Positions 22,601 to 31,855 are shown, counted from the stretch's first letter. The stretch: 64,000 nucleotides of DNA from Strigamia acuminata (GCA_949358305.1 OX442318.1:12630517-12694516); one strand, 5' to 3'. Numbers and translations are program-made. The notes: a model not told the origin generated them from the letters alone.

Positions 22601-24676
22601 GAAGTCCTTAAAGGTTGCGAAAACCTGCGATTTCTGGGCTAGTGGTATTATCCAGCAATAGCGTGTCGCGTCGTCGATGACGGTAAGGACGAAACGCGCT
22701 CCTCCAAACGATGGCACAGGGGCGGGCCCCCAAATATCCATGTGGAGAAGGTCCAAAGGCTTCGTAGTCGAGGGATTCGGATCAGGCTTATGAGAAGCTT
22801 TTGTCGATTTGGCTATTCTGCAGTCGTTGCAGGCCAATTCCCTGCTCACTTCCCCTGGTGACATTCCGTAAACTTGGTCGTTTGCGGCCAACAGCTTCAT
22901 TCCATTCGTATGAAGGTGGCCAAGACGGCTATGCCATAAGCCGGTGGCATCCTTGACGGAGGCTGGATTGGCGATGACCTTCTTTTTCGGTTGAGACGGG
23001 TTGCCGAGGGGGGGAAAGGAATTTGCATTTGGAATTGCAATAGGAATTAGGGCTGGAACGGTTGTCGGGATCGACTGCAAAGCACTCGCATAGGAAGGAG
23101 GAACGGTCAGGTCATTGTGGATTTGCGTGGGGATAGGAGGAGGTATCGGATTGGTCGGAATAGGAGCTTGTTGGTTCAGAATTTGCTTCGAAGTCTCAAC
23201 AATCGGCATTTCTATTCGAAAATCCGTGATCTCTCGCTGTTGGCCCTTTCCCCTTTTCGGTTTGGGGATTTTAATGAAATCCTCCTCGGTCGTTACGTAC
23301 ATTTGCGCAGGTGGCGATGGAGTCGTCGGTTGTACGGTGGGAGAAACCGTCGTCGCAAATGTCGGTGTAGTACACAAACCGTCCACATAATATAACCCGC
23401 CCCTCTCCTTTGCACGGATGAGTGGGCTGCGAATGTCCGATTGATAAACATGTATCTCACTGTTGAAAATGTGGATGTGATGTCGTGCCTTGTCTATCTT
23501 CGAAACCGAAATCAAGTTTGCCTCGAAATTCGGCGCGTAAAGGACATTGGTCAAATTCACGGTGCATCGGGTCTTATCGATCGCCAGAAGAAGTCGAACT
23601 GTTCCTTTGCCCGTGACTTGGGACTTTCCCTGTCCCAACTCGATGTCGAATGGAATGACATCGGTAAACTCAGTGAAACCTGCACGCACGTGAGAAACGT
23701 GATCTGTAGCGCCGCAATCCAGAATCCACTCATTGGATTGCATAAAATGAGCGACTGGACGTTGGATAAGCTGCGGCGCATTGACGAAAAATGTCCCCTC
23801 TCGGTGTGGATGCGAGCTTTCTCGGGGACGCGCGTTGTTGGCCTTCGCGGCAGCGTTCTTGTTGCGCCTGCGACTCTTGCTGCGTGACGATCGTTGCTGC
23901 AGTGAAGCCGCTGGTTGACCCTGTTGTTGACGGGGCGGACGTGGACATCGGTTCGCGTAATGTCCGAGCTGATCACAATTGAAGCATTTCACTGTCGAAA
24001 TATCGCGAGGTCCGGATTTATTTCGGGGTCGGAATTGTCCTTTCATAGACGCGTGAGCTGATGATTGGCTCGTTCCGAGTAACCCGATGGATTTGAGCCG
24101 CATGTGCTCGGAAATCAATTGTTCGGCGACATCCTTCGGCGTAAACTGAGGGTCTGGCCAATGGTATATTGCGAAGGTCGCCTGAGCATATTCGGGCGGC
24201 AGACACTTCAGATACTGGTACGCGTGGTGAACCGGGCTAATAATCTCGTTGACATCGCTTAGTTGCCGCACGTAATTATCGACGCGGGCAATGAAGTCCG
24301 GCATATCTTCGCCAGGTTGGAGTTGGAGGCTGAGAAACTCCCAGCGCATCGCCGCTTGACGGGCTCTAGAGCTGGGCGCGTAGGTTTTCGCCAACTTGTC
24401 CCACGCCTCCTTTGGCGTGTTACAGGTTTCCAAAACAGTACGCTTGGCGGGGCTCACATGGATGTAGATGTGCCCTAACGCTTTATCTTTCTTGATCATG
24501 AATCTGTCCAATTCCTTGGGCGTTAACGTGGCAATATGTTCCGCTTCCTTGTCCTCCGTCACGTGCCTCCAGAGCCCTTCCGATTTCAAAAGAAATTGCA
24601 TCGACAATCGCCATTGTTCATAATTGTCGACACCGAGAACCGGAATTAAGCTGTTCGAGTTGGCCGCTTTCTGCAT
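19655..24676 (-). CDS. Copia Gag-Pol polyprotein
   Basis: An intact 1,673-residue frame. Order: Gag (1-310) with zinc knuckle CFNCDQLGHYANRC (231-244) and a basic Ser/Arg region; protease with WILDCGATDH (317-326); pre-integrase zinc finger (WHSRLGHLH at 581, CNDC at 616-619); integrase D647, D710 and E746 with exact D-X35-E spacing; a Pro/Ser-rich linker (about 880-1050); reverse transcriptase from about 1183 with CKWIFKLK, HLDVKGAYLYGEL and YVDD (1361-1364); and RNase H with D1525, E1566 and D1603, ending in ADIFTKWLSSERL. Integrase before reverse transcriptase identifies Ty1/copia. The protease motif is Asp-Cys-Gly where the family normally has Asp-Ser/Thr-Gly. There are no frameshifts or internal stops. 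Confidence 0.97.
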   Translation of the reverse strand: MQKAANSNSLIPVLGVDNYEQWRLSMQFLLKSEGLWRHVTEDKEAEHIATLTPKELDRFMIKKDKALGHIYIHVSPAKRTVLETCNTPKEAWDKLAKTYAPSSRARQAAMRWEFLSLQLQPGEDMPDFIARVDNYVRQLSDVNEIISPVHHAYQYLKCLPPEYAQATFAIYHWPDPQFTPKDVAEQLISEHMRLKSIGLLGTSQSSAHASMKGQFRPRNKSGPRDISTVKCFNCDQLGHYANRCPRPPRQQQGQPAASLQQRSSRSKSRRRNKNAAAKANNARPRESSHPHREGTFFVNAPQLIQRPVAHFMQSNEWILDCGATDHVSHVRAGFTEFTDVIPFDIELGQGKSQVTGKGTVRLLLAIDKTRCTVNLTNVLYAPNFEANLISVSKIDKARHHIHIFNSEIHVYQSDIRSPLIRAKERGGLYYVDGLCTTPTFATTVSPTVQPTTPSPPAQMYVTTEEDFIKIPKPKRGKGQQREITDFRIEMPIVETSKQILNQQAPIPTNPIPPPIPTQIHNDLTVPPSYASALQSIPTTVPALIPIAIPNANSFPPLGNPSQPKKKVIANPASVKDATGLWHSRLGHLHTNGMKLLAANDQVYGMSPGEVSRELACNDCRIAKSTKASHKPDPNPSTTKPLDLLHMDIWGPAPVPSFGGARFVLTVIDDATRYCWIIPLAQKSQVFATFKDFVARVERIQDTQIKAIRTDRGGEFMSNEFLRYLQDKGIQGQRTNPSSPQMNGTAERINRTMADNFRAVLSETKLPEALWAELSVTFAYIKNRSPHSRLNNQVPYILWRQRALSLRHLRKVGSKCWVHYTAPGRKKLDPRAWEGYLVGYASGTRGYRIWNPTDNQVYESIHVKIDERQSYRKSIKISTQQPQQSFTGPGRQTVTFDDNLHYHQWPKGSDSEASEHSANDSERVSTASASMHTPLAFPHIHIPPPTTPERALLDLCATLPPGSASLRQSHHISYEEERDTDHDIREMDELSIYPETSEHVDASAEQSARPSPPTTPRTSAPPSPQRSAAPSLPRETPVPTPRFITTRRQQRVDDQAAQGLQIFDPDPNSPATARHTTHKWRFVGGDGECREWVREEHLRKDQKPGKILIDVYYFPTPKIRLRSYHDIEEYCMLNNIDYDPGLFFFGNLEHKLPTLPGVRHAAHLCRTEPASFAEIPKFNDAPKWREAIGEELDMFKEREIYKEVPRPPDTTILGCKWIFKLKTDAAGTVTRYRARLVAQGFYQTLGVDFDEVFSPVVNFILIRLFFCLLVVLRGWQDAHLDVKGAYLYGELKHKVYMRIPAGATCTDPNNVWLLLKSLYGLHQSGRQWFEKLDETLRALGFRRLPACNCVYVFGNTAVMLVYVDDIVVFYASDSVFKQLIRLISSKFDIVNLGPITKLLGVEFIRDAGRTFITQRAYIAKLVKKFGATTNNLVKTPVTPGTTLVRGSTENLDDFPYRSLIGSLLFLASRTRPDILYSVIALAQYNTCYNRTHIRALLQVLQYVANTAELCIELSGCSSSQLSAFTDASWASDPETSLSFGGYIVYVGNVPIGWSCRKQSTVACSTMEAEFIALVECVKEIFWLDSVYTEFPILNRLSRPIVYSDALASIQFTSNDIENAKTKHIRVKFHWLREWFTAGVFDLRKVAGEVNTADIFTKWLSSERLRSLISRIFRV

Positions 24677-25559
24677 CGTAGATCGATTCGCGAAGAGCGT
24701 AACACAACGCGAAAATCACACAGGCTCAGAGAGAGGCACTGAAATGTCGCACGAGATTGGAGCACTTTTCACAATTCGGAGCACTTCACTGCACGATTCC
24801 CTCGGTGTTCGATGCGAAAAACCACAAATTGGGCAATTCCTTCTGAAGGAATCAAATAACCTCCGGTTGCCAGTCTGAGAGGGTCCGATCGGCTTCCTGG
24901 AGCCGCGGGAAACCTCACTTGTACCGCGACAAGCACAACCGGAGAATACGTGTAAGCGTGATCGGACTCGATCGAAGAGCAAACACGATTCTAAAGGAAC
25001 CCCCAAAAGCCTTAAATTTATCTTAAGATTAACAATGGTATTTCGACAGAAGGAGAAATAGGTGAATCGATCGCGGTTGCGATCCTCGTGCAAATGAAGG
25101 CACGGCGCAGTTTTCTCGAAAAACTGGAAAAAAAACGCAAATTCGGATTGAAAAATCCGAATTTCTTCTCGATAAATCGAGGCTCTTCGTCCGGAAAATA
25201 ATAGATCGACGATACTGTGCATACGCCGGGGTATACACAGCAGAATTCGATCCGTTTCTCGTTGAAAAGTGTCACTTCGACACTGGCGAAAGGAAAATCG
25301 ACGAATAATCTGAAAATATAAAATATTTCTCTCGAAATTCGCGAATCCCGCGTAATTTCGGAGAAAATTAGACAAATGTTGATGTGATTGACGACCCTGG
25401 TCGTCTGTGAACGTCGGTAGGACGTCGGCGTCGTAGGCGAGACGAAAATCGAGACAAAATGGCCGCCGAAAATCTGAAAATAAAAATATCGGCGCAAATT
25501 CGCGAATTTTGCGAAAAAGCGTCGAAAGATCAGGTAAATAGAACGGTTGTTCACTGAAC
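24677..25559 (-). other. Copia 5' leader
   Basis: About 0.9 kb between primer site and gag start, presumably carrying packaging and dimerisation signals. A long open frame runs through it but has no ATG near its start, so I do not call it a gene. Confidence 0.6.
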
Positions 25560-25577
25560 AACCATCCTCTGCTACCA
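25560..25577 (-). promoter_or_regulatory. Copia primer-binding site (initiator tRNA-Met)
   Basis: On the minus strand TGGTAGCAGAGGATGGTT lies one base after the 5' LTR. Its complement, AACCATCCTCTGCTACCA, is the 3' end of metazoan initiator tRNA-Met including CCA, over 18 bases. Confidence 0.95.
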
Positions 25578-25578
25578 A

Positions 25579-26106
25579 TGTAGACAGAGAATGCGCAAAA
25601 TATCGGTTATCACCGATTGGAAGCGTGTTTGGAGCCGCGCTACACGCGCGGACGGCGGCGATACGATCCGTATCGCTTGCAAACAAAGTGCGCGACGTAA
25701 GGTCGCTTATACGCACTGTGGGCTGCTCTAAAGCAATGAATAGACCCAACACAATGTCAAAAATATATAAAACACTTTATAAAACGAAATATACATTACA
25801 AAACAGGTGGAAAATATCCAAGGAGCTGGAATCAAAGGATCGCGCCATCTTGGATTTATGGATACAGTGATAAGGGCACCCTGGTGCCGGAAATTAACAT
25901 TAGGTGTGAACAAATCATTGAATTGGAGAACAAATCATAGTCTAAAAGGTACAGGAGTATGGAATTACATACGGGACAGCGCAAAACGAATAGTAACATC
26001 GAAATCAATCAAATAATGACAAGAATACGCTGTATACCTAAACATAATGGGAAATCTAGGAAATAACGAATATATTCATCGATACAAATTGGTCTTTTGA
26101 CCAACA
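25579..26106 (-). repeat. 5' LTR of copia element
   Basis: Identical by eye to the 3' LTR. As the upstream LTR it should hold the active promoter: a TATATA motif at 25762-25769 and an upstream CCAAGATGGCGC motif near 25843-25854, both on the minus strand. Confidence 0.95.
25762..25769 (-). promoter_or_regulatory. TATA-like box in copia 5' LTR
   Basis: Minus strand TTTTATATATTTTTG lies about 180 bp from the LTR's downstream end, a reasonable U3/R position. Not otherwise tested. Confidence 0.45.
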
Positions 26107-26870
26107 GTCTGATTTGAACGAGTCTTTCCCACCGGTAAATTTTGAATAACGGGGGATGGTGAGATCGGATCGGATCTCCTTGGAGTTCGATTTGACACTC
26201 TTTTTGACTGCGTTGGGGGGACAAACTGTCCTTTCCCCGGTGTCGGGGGGACATAATGTCTATTTCCAGATGTTGGAGTAACATACTGTCTATGTCCAGA
26301 GTTTTGGGAGACATTTTGTCTATTCCCCGAAGTTTGGGGGATAAAACCCGAATTACTATTGTTAATCGTTCGATTAACACTAGTCGATCTAGACCTTGGT
26401 TTGGCTAGATTTAAAGGACTATTAGAGCTGGGTGTTCTTTGTCCAGAACTTTGTTGACTACGGGATCGGCTAAACGATGGTTCGCGTACCATTCTATCGT
26501 TTAGCTGGGGAGTCGACACTATCCGGGCTTGATATCCCAACCTCTTTTTAGGAGAGGGAAAGTCCAGCTTACGATTCGTGGGAATCGTTTTTCGTGGGGT
26601 TCGGTGTGAAGTCCGCGAATGCCGACTTTCGTTCTCCGAATCTTCATCTTCATCGGGTCTAATTCTCTGATTTCTTTTCTCAAGTACGCGTACATGATTA
26701 ACCGCTTCGGTTATTGTTTTGAAATCAACCCGATTCAGATTATAGAGTTGACAGTACTCTGTCAAATCGTCCGGAATTAAATCCGTTTGGTCTTCGAGTC
26801 GGACGTAACTATTTTCCAAGTTTCCGTCATCAACTTCTCGTTCATTCATATGAATGTTTTCGTCAGACAT
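26107..26870 (-). pseudogene. gag: N-terminal part of outer-element Gag, cut by copia
   Basis: Starts at ATG 26870 (MSDENIHMNEREVDDGNLEN) and runs to the copia target site. It is rich in Ser, Arg, Pro and Asn, with about five near-repeats of a (T/Q)SGNRxYVxPTxG type unit around residues 190-240, suggesting a disordered, RNA-binding N-terminal Gag region. The frame resumes at 18912 beyond copia. Confidence 0.8.
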
Positions 26871-27657
26871 GATAAAAGTTTTAAATTCTTTATTACTAAA
26901 GAACGATAACACACTTTATAAAAAAATACACTTCAAAATAACAATACACTTTGTTAAGGTTAAGTTTAAACTCCACGTGCTGGGTAAACGTGTTAAACTA
27001 TCGATAAATTTTAAACAATCAAATGAATCCTACTACAAGTAAACTAGCGTCGGGTGAGAATGCGCTTTAAACTATTTGTTAAAATAATAGATGAAATACA
27101 CTTAACTTTAGCTGGTTTACGGCGTGGAAAATTCGAATCGGGACTGAACGGGACGGCGTGGTCAAGATGGCTACTGGAACACGTGTACGCGGGTCTGGTC
27201 TGGATACGAATGGTCCTCTGCAGTCTGGATCCGCGTGGCATCGAGGATCGATAATCCTTTAATCCCTCGATACTTTATTGGTGGAAAGTTATTTTATCCA
27301 ATGATAAAATGGAAACTAATCCTTTATTTTAGTAGTTTTCTACTACGTCCGCACTTTGGCCTGGTCAATCTCGTTACTGATTGGATATTTCTTACGAAAA
27401 TATTCAACTAACATTGAAATTTTACCAAGCCTTTTTTCGTGAAAATTAAAATTAATTTTACTTCGATTTTAAGTGTTTTTTCAACACAACGAAACTTTCC
27501 CTTTAATGTTAGAGTTCTTACGAATCCCAACGTTCTTAAAGAGGATTCCCTACTTCGTAAAAGCAGAGACATATAAAAATGTTTTGAAATGTTATACTTT
27601 TTATTTATCTCAATTTTCACTTTTATTTAAATTCGGTAAATTTAAACTTTGCAACCT
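26871..27657 (-). other. 5' leader of the Gag-only element
   Basis: About 0.8 kb between the primer site and the gag start. No gene seen. Confidence 0.6.
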
Positions 27658-27675
27658 ATCTCGGTGGGACCTCCA
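27658..27675 (-). promoter_or_regulatory. Primer-binding site (tRNA-Gln) of the Gag-only element
   Basis: The minus strand has TGGAGGTCCCACCGAGAT two bases inside the 5' LTR. Its complement, ATCTCGGTGGGACCTCCA, matches the 3' end of tRNA-Gln as I remember it (GGTCCC/GGGACC acceptor version) including CCA, over 18 bases. Confidence 0.8.
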
Positions 27676-27677
27676 CG

Positions 27678-29556
27678 TGTGACGGTGACGACCACAACTC
27701 CTATCGCCTGATAGTACCGGGTATAAGTCGCGTGAATTAGTGAATAGTAACGAGATAAATAAATACAACAGAGTTATCAAAACAAGACATTTATTGTTAT
27801 CAAACAATATAAACAAATCTAAAGTTATACAAATGACTAATGCCGACATTTGGCAAGTTAAATACAAGTTAAACTATACATGAAATTGGCTGTAAAACAG
27901 CCCTGAAATAATATGATTACGGTTATTGGTGATCCGGGGTTCGGGAACGGCAAAACGCCCGCTCGACCGAGTTATAGATGTTGTCTGCGATAGCCGGGCT
28001 GGCTGTGTCCTCGCGGCTTCCGTCGGCGCTTCGTAATCGTGGAACTGCTTCGTTCGCGTTCCAGGTCCGTATCGTGTAATGGTCCGGGTAATGCTTCTTG
28101 GTTCGATCCGAGAGGTGCGGTTGACTCATGTGCACCGCCACAACTAGGGTTGGAAATTGGTAATGAATAAATGAAGTCATTTATTCGCCAAGGTTCCGCT
28201 TGCGAATTATATTTAATTCGCGATGTTGTGAGTTTAATAAATTAACTCAATAAATTGTATTCAATTTATTGTACGAATTTGATTCGTCATACAGTGAAAT
28301 AAGTCTCGTGACTTACTTCGGTTGTTAACTTGTTGCCAAGTTTAAACAATTAAGGTGTATTTATCAACTACAAAATATAATAAAGGTTAAACATCGCAAC
28401 ACACAATTGCCGTCAAAGTTCGCCTTGCTGAGCAGAACAGTATCGCGCGTGCCCTAAATAACAGTGCGGTGAGAGACGGCACTGGTATTCAGGGGGATAT
28501 AGCCCGCAGTTCTGCACAACAGAATTAATCACCCGAGATACTACTCATAAGTAGACTGCTTTGGCACCATCACCGAAGAGATATAACTTTCCCAAACACA
28601 TAGTGCTACTGGCGGTAACTGCATGTTTTGCATGCAGACTGCTTTGGCACCATCAAGTGATGGAGTCAATCTCTTTCAGTAACAGTGCTACTAACGGTTA
28701 CTAAATACTTTGGTATCACACGTGATTCTATTGTCCGACCACGAGGATACTTATGCGGGAGGCTTTCTCCTCGGCAAGACCGTTTGACGGAAACATTAAC
28801 AGTCCGAACTTCGCCTTCAGTTGACGGGGGTTGCATGGCTCAGCAGAGCCATGCTATGCATGGACCGGTAGGCCCATGCCCTGAGTAAGAAACAGTTATT
28901 TGACATGCGGAACATACCAAATAACCAGAAATCAAGAACTAACTAACTTCCTGTTGTCAGGGAGTTTTATACTTGGTGGGATTAAGTTCCACCAATCTCG
29001 TACCGCAGGAAGTGGATACGGGGATGCAACTTCAGATTATGCTAATCCTTTAGCAAAACCGGATCTGGATACTCAGGACCGGAAATGGATACCGGGGACA
29101 CATTCCCAAGTTACACATTTTAATCCTTTAATCCGCATGGTCACATTTCCAAGAATGTGACCAATTCTTTCTTCCAATCTTTCAATACAATAATATAACT
29201 TTATATTATTGTCAAGTTAAATAATCTAAACCAATATATTAAATACTTATTTAATATATTGAATGTTATTCATTTAATTCCGTATTTCGAATTTACCGCT
29301 GATTTGCGATAGCGCCTTCTAGTGGCGACATACCGCATTGACGAATGCTGTTTTAGCAGACGAAATCTTGTATTTTTGGCCGTGATACTTTGATATCACG
29401 AAGTAATGTTAATTAATATTTATTAATATAACAACTTTGCTTCTGAAACATCATAAATAACTTTATTCAGGACTCTTATCAGTTTTACAAGCAAATACAG
29501 TAAAATTACCGTCATAATGGCACAATAGGCATTTATAGCCATATTAATTTGTCACA
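27678..29556 (-). repeat. 5' LTR of the Gag-only element (right copy)
   Basis: 1,879 bp with TGTGAC/GTCACA ends. It differs from the left copy by A/C at 14764 versus 27704 and T/G near 15147 versus 28087; I noticed no other differences. Confidence 0.95.
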
Positions 29557-29622
29557 CACAAAAACTTCTCTACCAAAGCTCCTACTACTCTACTTAAAAT
29601 CAAAACTCATACATTACAATCT

Positions 29623-29626
<4 letters not shown>

Positions 29627-29657
<31 letters not shown>
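29627..29657. repeat. Homopolymer A run
   Basis: About 31 A residues between the right LTR's flank and the stop codon of the minus-strand gene, so T-rich in that gene's 3' flank. Could be a remnant of another insertion or a slippage tract. Confidence 0.6.
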
Positions 29658-29659
<2 letters not shown>

Positions 29660-29664
29660 GCCAT

Positions 29665-31616
29665 TTAATTAGTGCTATTAATAGAAATTTGTTTGATGAA
29701 ATCAGTGGACGAAGAAGACGTCGGCATAAGAAGATTCAAGAGATCCAAAGTACGCTCTAACACAACACAATCACGAGTTTGACGAGCGGAACATTCGTCG
29801 CGGAAGCGGAAGCGAGTTTTCTGCTTTTCATCAACAGTAGGCGGAAGCACGTCGGAATTGATGAAACATTGGAGCAGGAGCAGTTTGCCGCCCAATCTAA
29901 GTTTAGAAAAATCCATTTCAATCACACCACGCCGAGAAACGGCCAATTCCGTCAACAAACAATTTTTACTTGCGAAATCCAAGCGCCAATTGCTCCGAAT
30001 GATTCGAGCAGACTAAAGGGAAAACATCATGTTCGGTCACTATGGAAAACACGTGGGCTACTTGGTACAAAAGTGCTGAGTAAATCGAGTCGCCAGCCTA
30101 ATGCAACAAAACCAATAACTAACAACAATTCCTACGCACATTTGCACATTACACTTTGCGAATGCGATTTAACCGAAACCCAAAACCGCACTTTCCTACA
30201 GCTTCGTTATAACGAATCGCAAGGAATCCGAAAAATCGGTTATTTATATCAAATTTTTTAACCGTTATGATGAGCAGGGGCCCACCTTTACTATTGGGTT
30301 AACCGAGCTGCAGCCCAGGGACGCCAGGCAGAAAGGGGCGCCTCCTACAAAGTCTTCATAAGTGTTCAAATATAAGCTGAACTTGTAAGCCCGTTCCTAC
30401 ACATTGTTGACAGTGTGTAAAACACGCGGGTGCCACAGGTCAGAGGGTGCCACCCCGGGTGGCTTTTTTTCCCTAAAGACGCAATTTTACGTCCAAAAAT
30501 GCATTTTTTGGTTCAAATTTATATTTCATAAAAATACTTACCGGTACAGTCAAAGCTGCGTAGCCCGGAATAGCACCGACCGGACAGCTGTGTGGACCGG
30601 ACAAGTTTGAAGGTCCTGATTTGGTCCCAACCTATACCCAGCAATACTAAATCCCCTCTCCCATCCGGACAGCCTTTTAGTCCGGACAACTTTCTTGGAC
30701 CCGTCCTATGTCCGGTCTACGGAGCTTACACTGTACTGCTTTTTTGGGGGTTGGGGGTGGGAGGGGCATTTGCATGCCCGAAAAACATGAGTGCACTATA
30801 AGTATACCCTAGGACAGGGGTCGGCAACCTGCGGCCCGCGAGCCGCATGCGGCTCTTTCGATACCCTAATATAATACCTTAATGTATGTTAGTGGCTCTT
30901 TAAAAACTGGGAAATGTTGTAAATTGTAACTTTTGGCTCTTCCGTCTCAAAAAGTTGGCTCTTCCGTCTTAAAAGGTTGCCGACTCCTGCCCTAGGAACA
31001 GGCTTGTGAAATTGTAAATGGAAAAGTGATTTCCAAGGGTCGCCCGATTCTTTAAAGTCCAGGGCGCTGAAAAGTGTTAAGATGGCCCTGACGACGAGGT
31101 TCAACTGTATTATAAAATCAATCTTTTCTTCACCAACTAGCATTGAAAACAACGAAGGACCCAAAAATAATTAAACAAAATTGAATTTTTTTTTTTTTAA
31201 AAAAAACAATACCTTATCGCCTGTTATGTTTGGCAAAGGCGGCAGAGTGTCCAGCGTCAGTCCATCGCATTTCGGTGAATTCTGCAAACAAACACGTTAG
31301 TTAAGTCCGTCCCACCCCCTCCCCCCCCCGCTAATTACCATCAGAACATGCAAATTTTTCACATCCGACAGTATACCGTGTGACAATTGCAGAATTTCAC
31401 CCAACCGTTTGTCCGAGTCGAAATCGTCGTGGTAGAGCTCGTCTCCGCACGGCTTCATCAGGCGCTCGAAAATGAACATTTCCTCCAAAATGCTGCAATT
31501 GCCATTGACGCAGATGGAGAAGAGACTGATGCAGAGTACTGCGCGACACAAGAGAGCATGAAAACGCGAGATCGAGCGAGATCGAGCGTGCTGGACTTAC
31601 TTAAGGCAAGTTCCAT
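29665..31616 (-). CDS. Unrecognised secreted helical protein, cytokine-like gene structure
   Basis: Four exons: 31616-31601, 31538-31339, 31281-31213 and 30012-29665, all GT-AG, phases 1-0-0, giving 210 residues. Residues 1-18 form a signal peptide (MELALILCISLFSICVNG). The mature part has seven Cys and predicted amphipathic helices (CSILEEMFIFERLM, KRLGEILQLSHGILSDVKNL), a loop with PKCDG and TLPPLPNITGD, then more helical stretches (SKLRLGGKLLLLQCF; RDCVVLERTLDLLNLL) and a Ser-rich tail. I do not recognise the family. The first exon (five codons plus one base) and phases 1-0-0 recall class I helical cytokine and growth-hormone genes, as do size and secretion; that is analogy, not homology shown. 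Introns 1 and 2 are 62 and 57 nt; intron 3 holds a hAT MITE. A TATA-like box lies about 40 bp upstream of the start. It follows RPA49 on the same strand by 265 bp. Confidence 0.7.
30275..30417. repeat. Dispersed repeat, copy 1
   Basis: The block from GGCCCACCTTTACTATTGGG to GTTCCTACA..TTGTTGACAGTG recurs at 42469-42640, and its end recurs inverted at 60303-60345. It lies in intron 3 of the secreted-protein gene. It may be part of a DNA transposon, but I could not find its ends. Confidence 0.7.
30815..30989. mobile_element. hAT MITE, 175 bp, with perfect 8-bp duplication
   Basis: The ends CAGGGGTCGGCAACCT and (inverted) CAGGAGTCGGCAACCT differ at one base. They are flanked by CCCTAGGA on both sides (30807-30814 and 30990-30997). 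Inner sequence GCGAGCCGCATGCGGCTCTT is a palindrome typical of many animal hAT elements. It sits in intron 3 of the secreted-protein gene. Confidence 0.92.
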
Positions 31617-31654
31617 GTCGGTTTGCGAAGTTGTGGGTCGCGATTCTTTACCCA

Positions 31655-31666
31655 GTCTTTTATTTG
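31655..31666 (-). promoter_or_regulatory. TATA-like box of the secreted-protein gene
   Basis: Minus strand CAAATAAAAGAC lies about 40 bp before the ATG at 31616. If used, the 5' UTR would be very short. Core only; no other promoter element identified. Confidence 0.4.
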
Positions 31667-31849
31667 CTGCGCGCGACAAACGTCGCCGTGGAGTTGCCGC
31701 GCGACGGACGGCCGAGAATTTAATCGCATAAATGTAATGTCTACGTCTCATTTGTGCGGCAGGTTGATTTATTTAAAAGCCCTCGGCAAGCATTAAATCT
31801 AATTTCTTCTTCGTTTAAATAAAAGGAATAGTTTTTTTCTTGTTTTCTC

Positions 31850-31855
31850 TTTATT
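31850..31855 (-). terminator. Polyadenylation signal of POLR1E
   Basis: AATAAA on the minus strand, 26 bp past the RPA49 stop. Confidence 0.6.

Larger units (their letters stand above)
18918..26106 (-). mobile_element. Complete Ty1/copia LTR retrotransposon nested in gag
   Basis: The 7,189-bp element has 528-bp LTRs (TG...CA) that look identical by eye, a 5-bp duplication GTCTG, an 18-base primer site matching initiator tRNA-Met, a polypurine tract, and a single 1,673-codon gag-pol frame. Every structural part needed for retrotransposition is present, so it is a very recent insertion, possibly still competent. It interrupts the Gag gene of the outer element. Confidence 0.97.
14738..29556 (-). 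mobile_element. Gag-only LTR retrotransposon, interrupted by a copia element
   Basis: Two 1,879-bp LTRs (TGTGAC...GTCACA) bound the element. They differ by eye at only two positions, and the target duplication is CACA. Read on the minus strand, it has a primer-binding site next to the right LTR, a gag frame, and a purine tract next to the left LTR. After subtracting the nested copia copy the internal part is only about 3.9 kb, about half of it gag. No protease, reverse transcriptase, RNase H or integrase motif is visible. It is therefore a non-autonomous element that makes its own Gag, comparable in concept to TR-GAG elements, and would need polymerase from a relative. Low LTR divergence implies recent movement. 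Confidence 0.85.

Noticed and set aside
20412-23982. Many 60-250 codon ORFs on both strands across copia pol
   Set aside because: They are shadows of the 1,673-residue Gag-Pol frame.
24716-25561. 281-codon minus-strand frame in the copia leader
   Set aside because: It opens with TTG, has no ATG for a long way, lies between primer site and gag, and shows no recognisable domain.
25018-25752. 244-codon minus-strand frame starting in the copia LTR
   Set aside because: It starts at GTG upstream of the likely transcription start and overlaps the other leader frame; the same LTR start also fuses by chance to the outer gag at 19091.
29779-30261. 160-codon plus-strand ORF
   Set aside because: Antisense to the last exon of the secreted-protein gene, whose four exons splice consistently and carry a signal peptide; this ORF has no domain.
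30275-30480. Possible complete hAT element starting CAGGGGCCCACC
   Set aside because: I could not find a matching inverted end or an 8-bp duplication, so it is listed only as a dispersed repeat.
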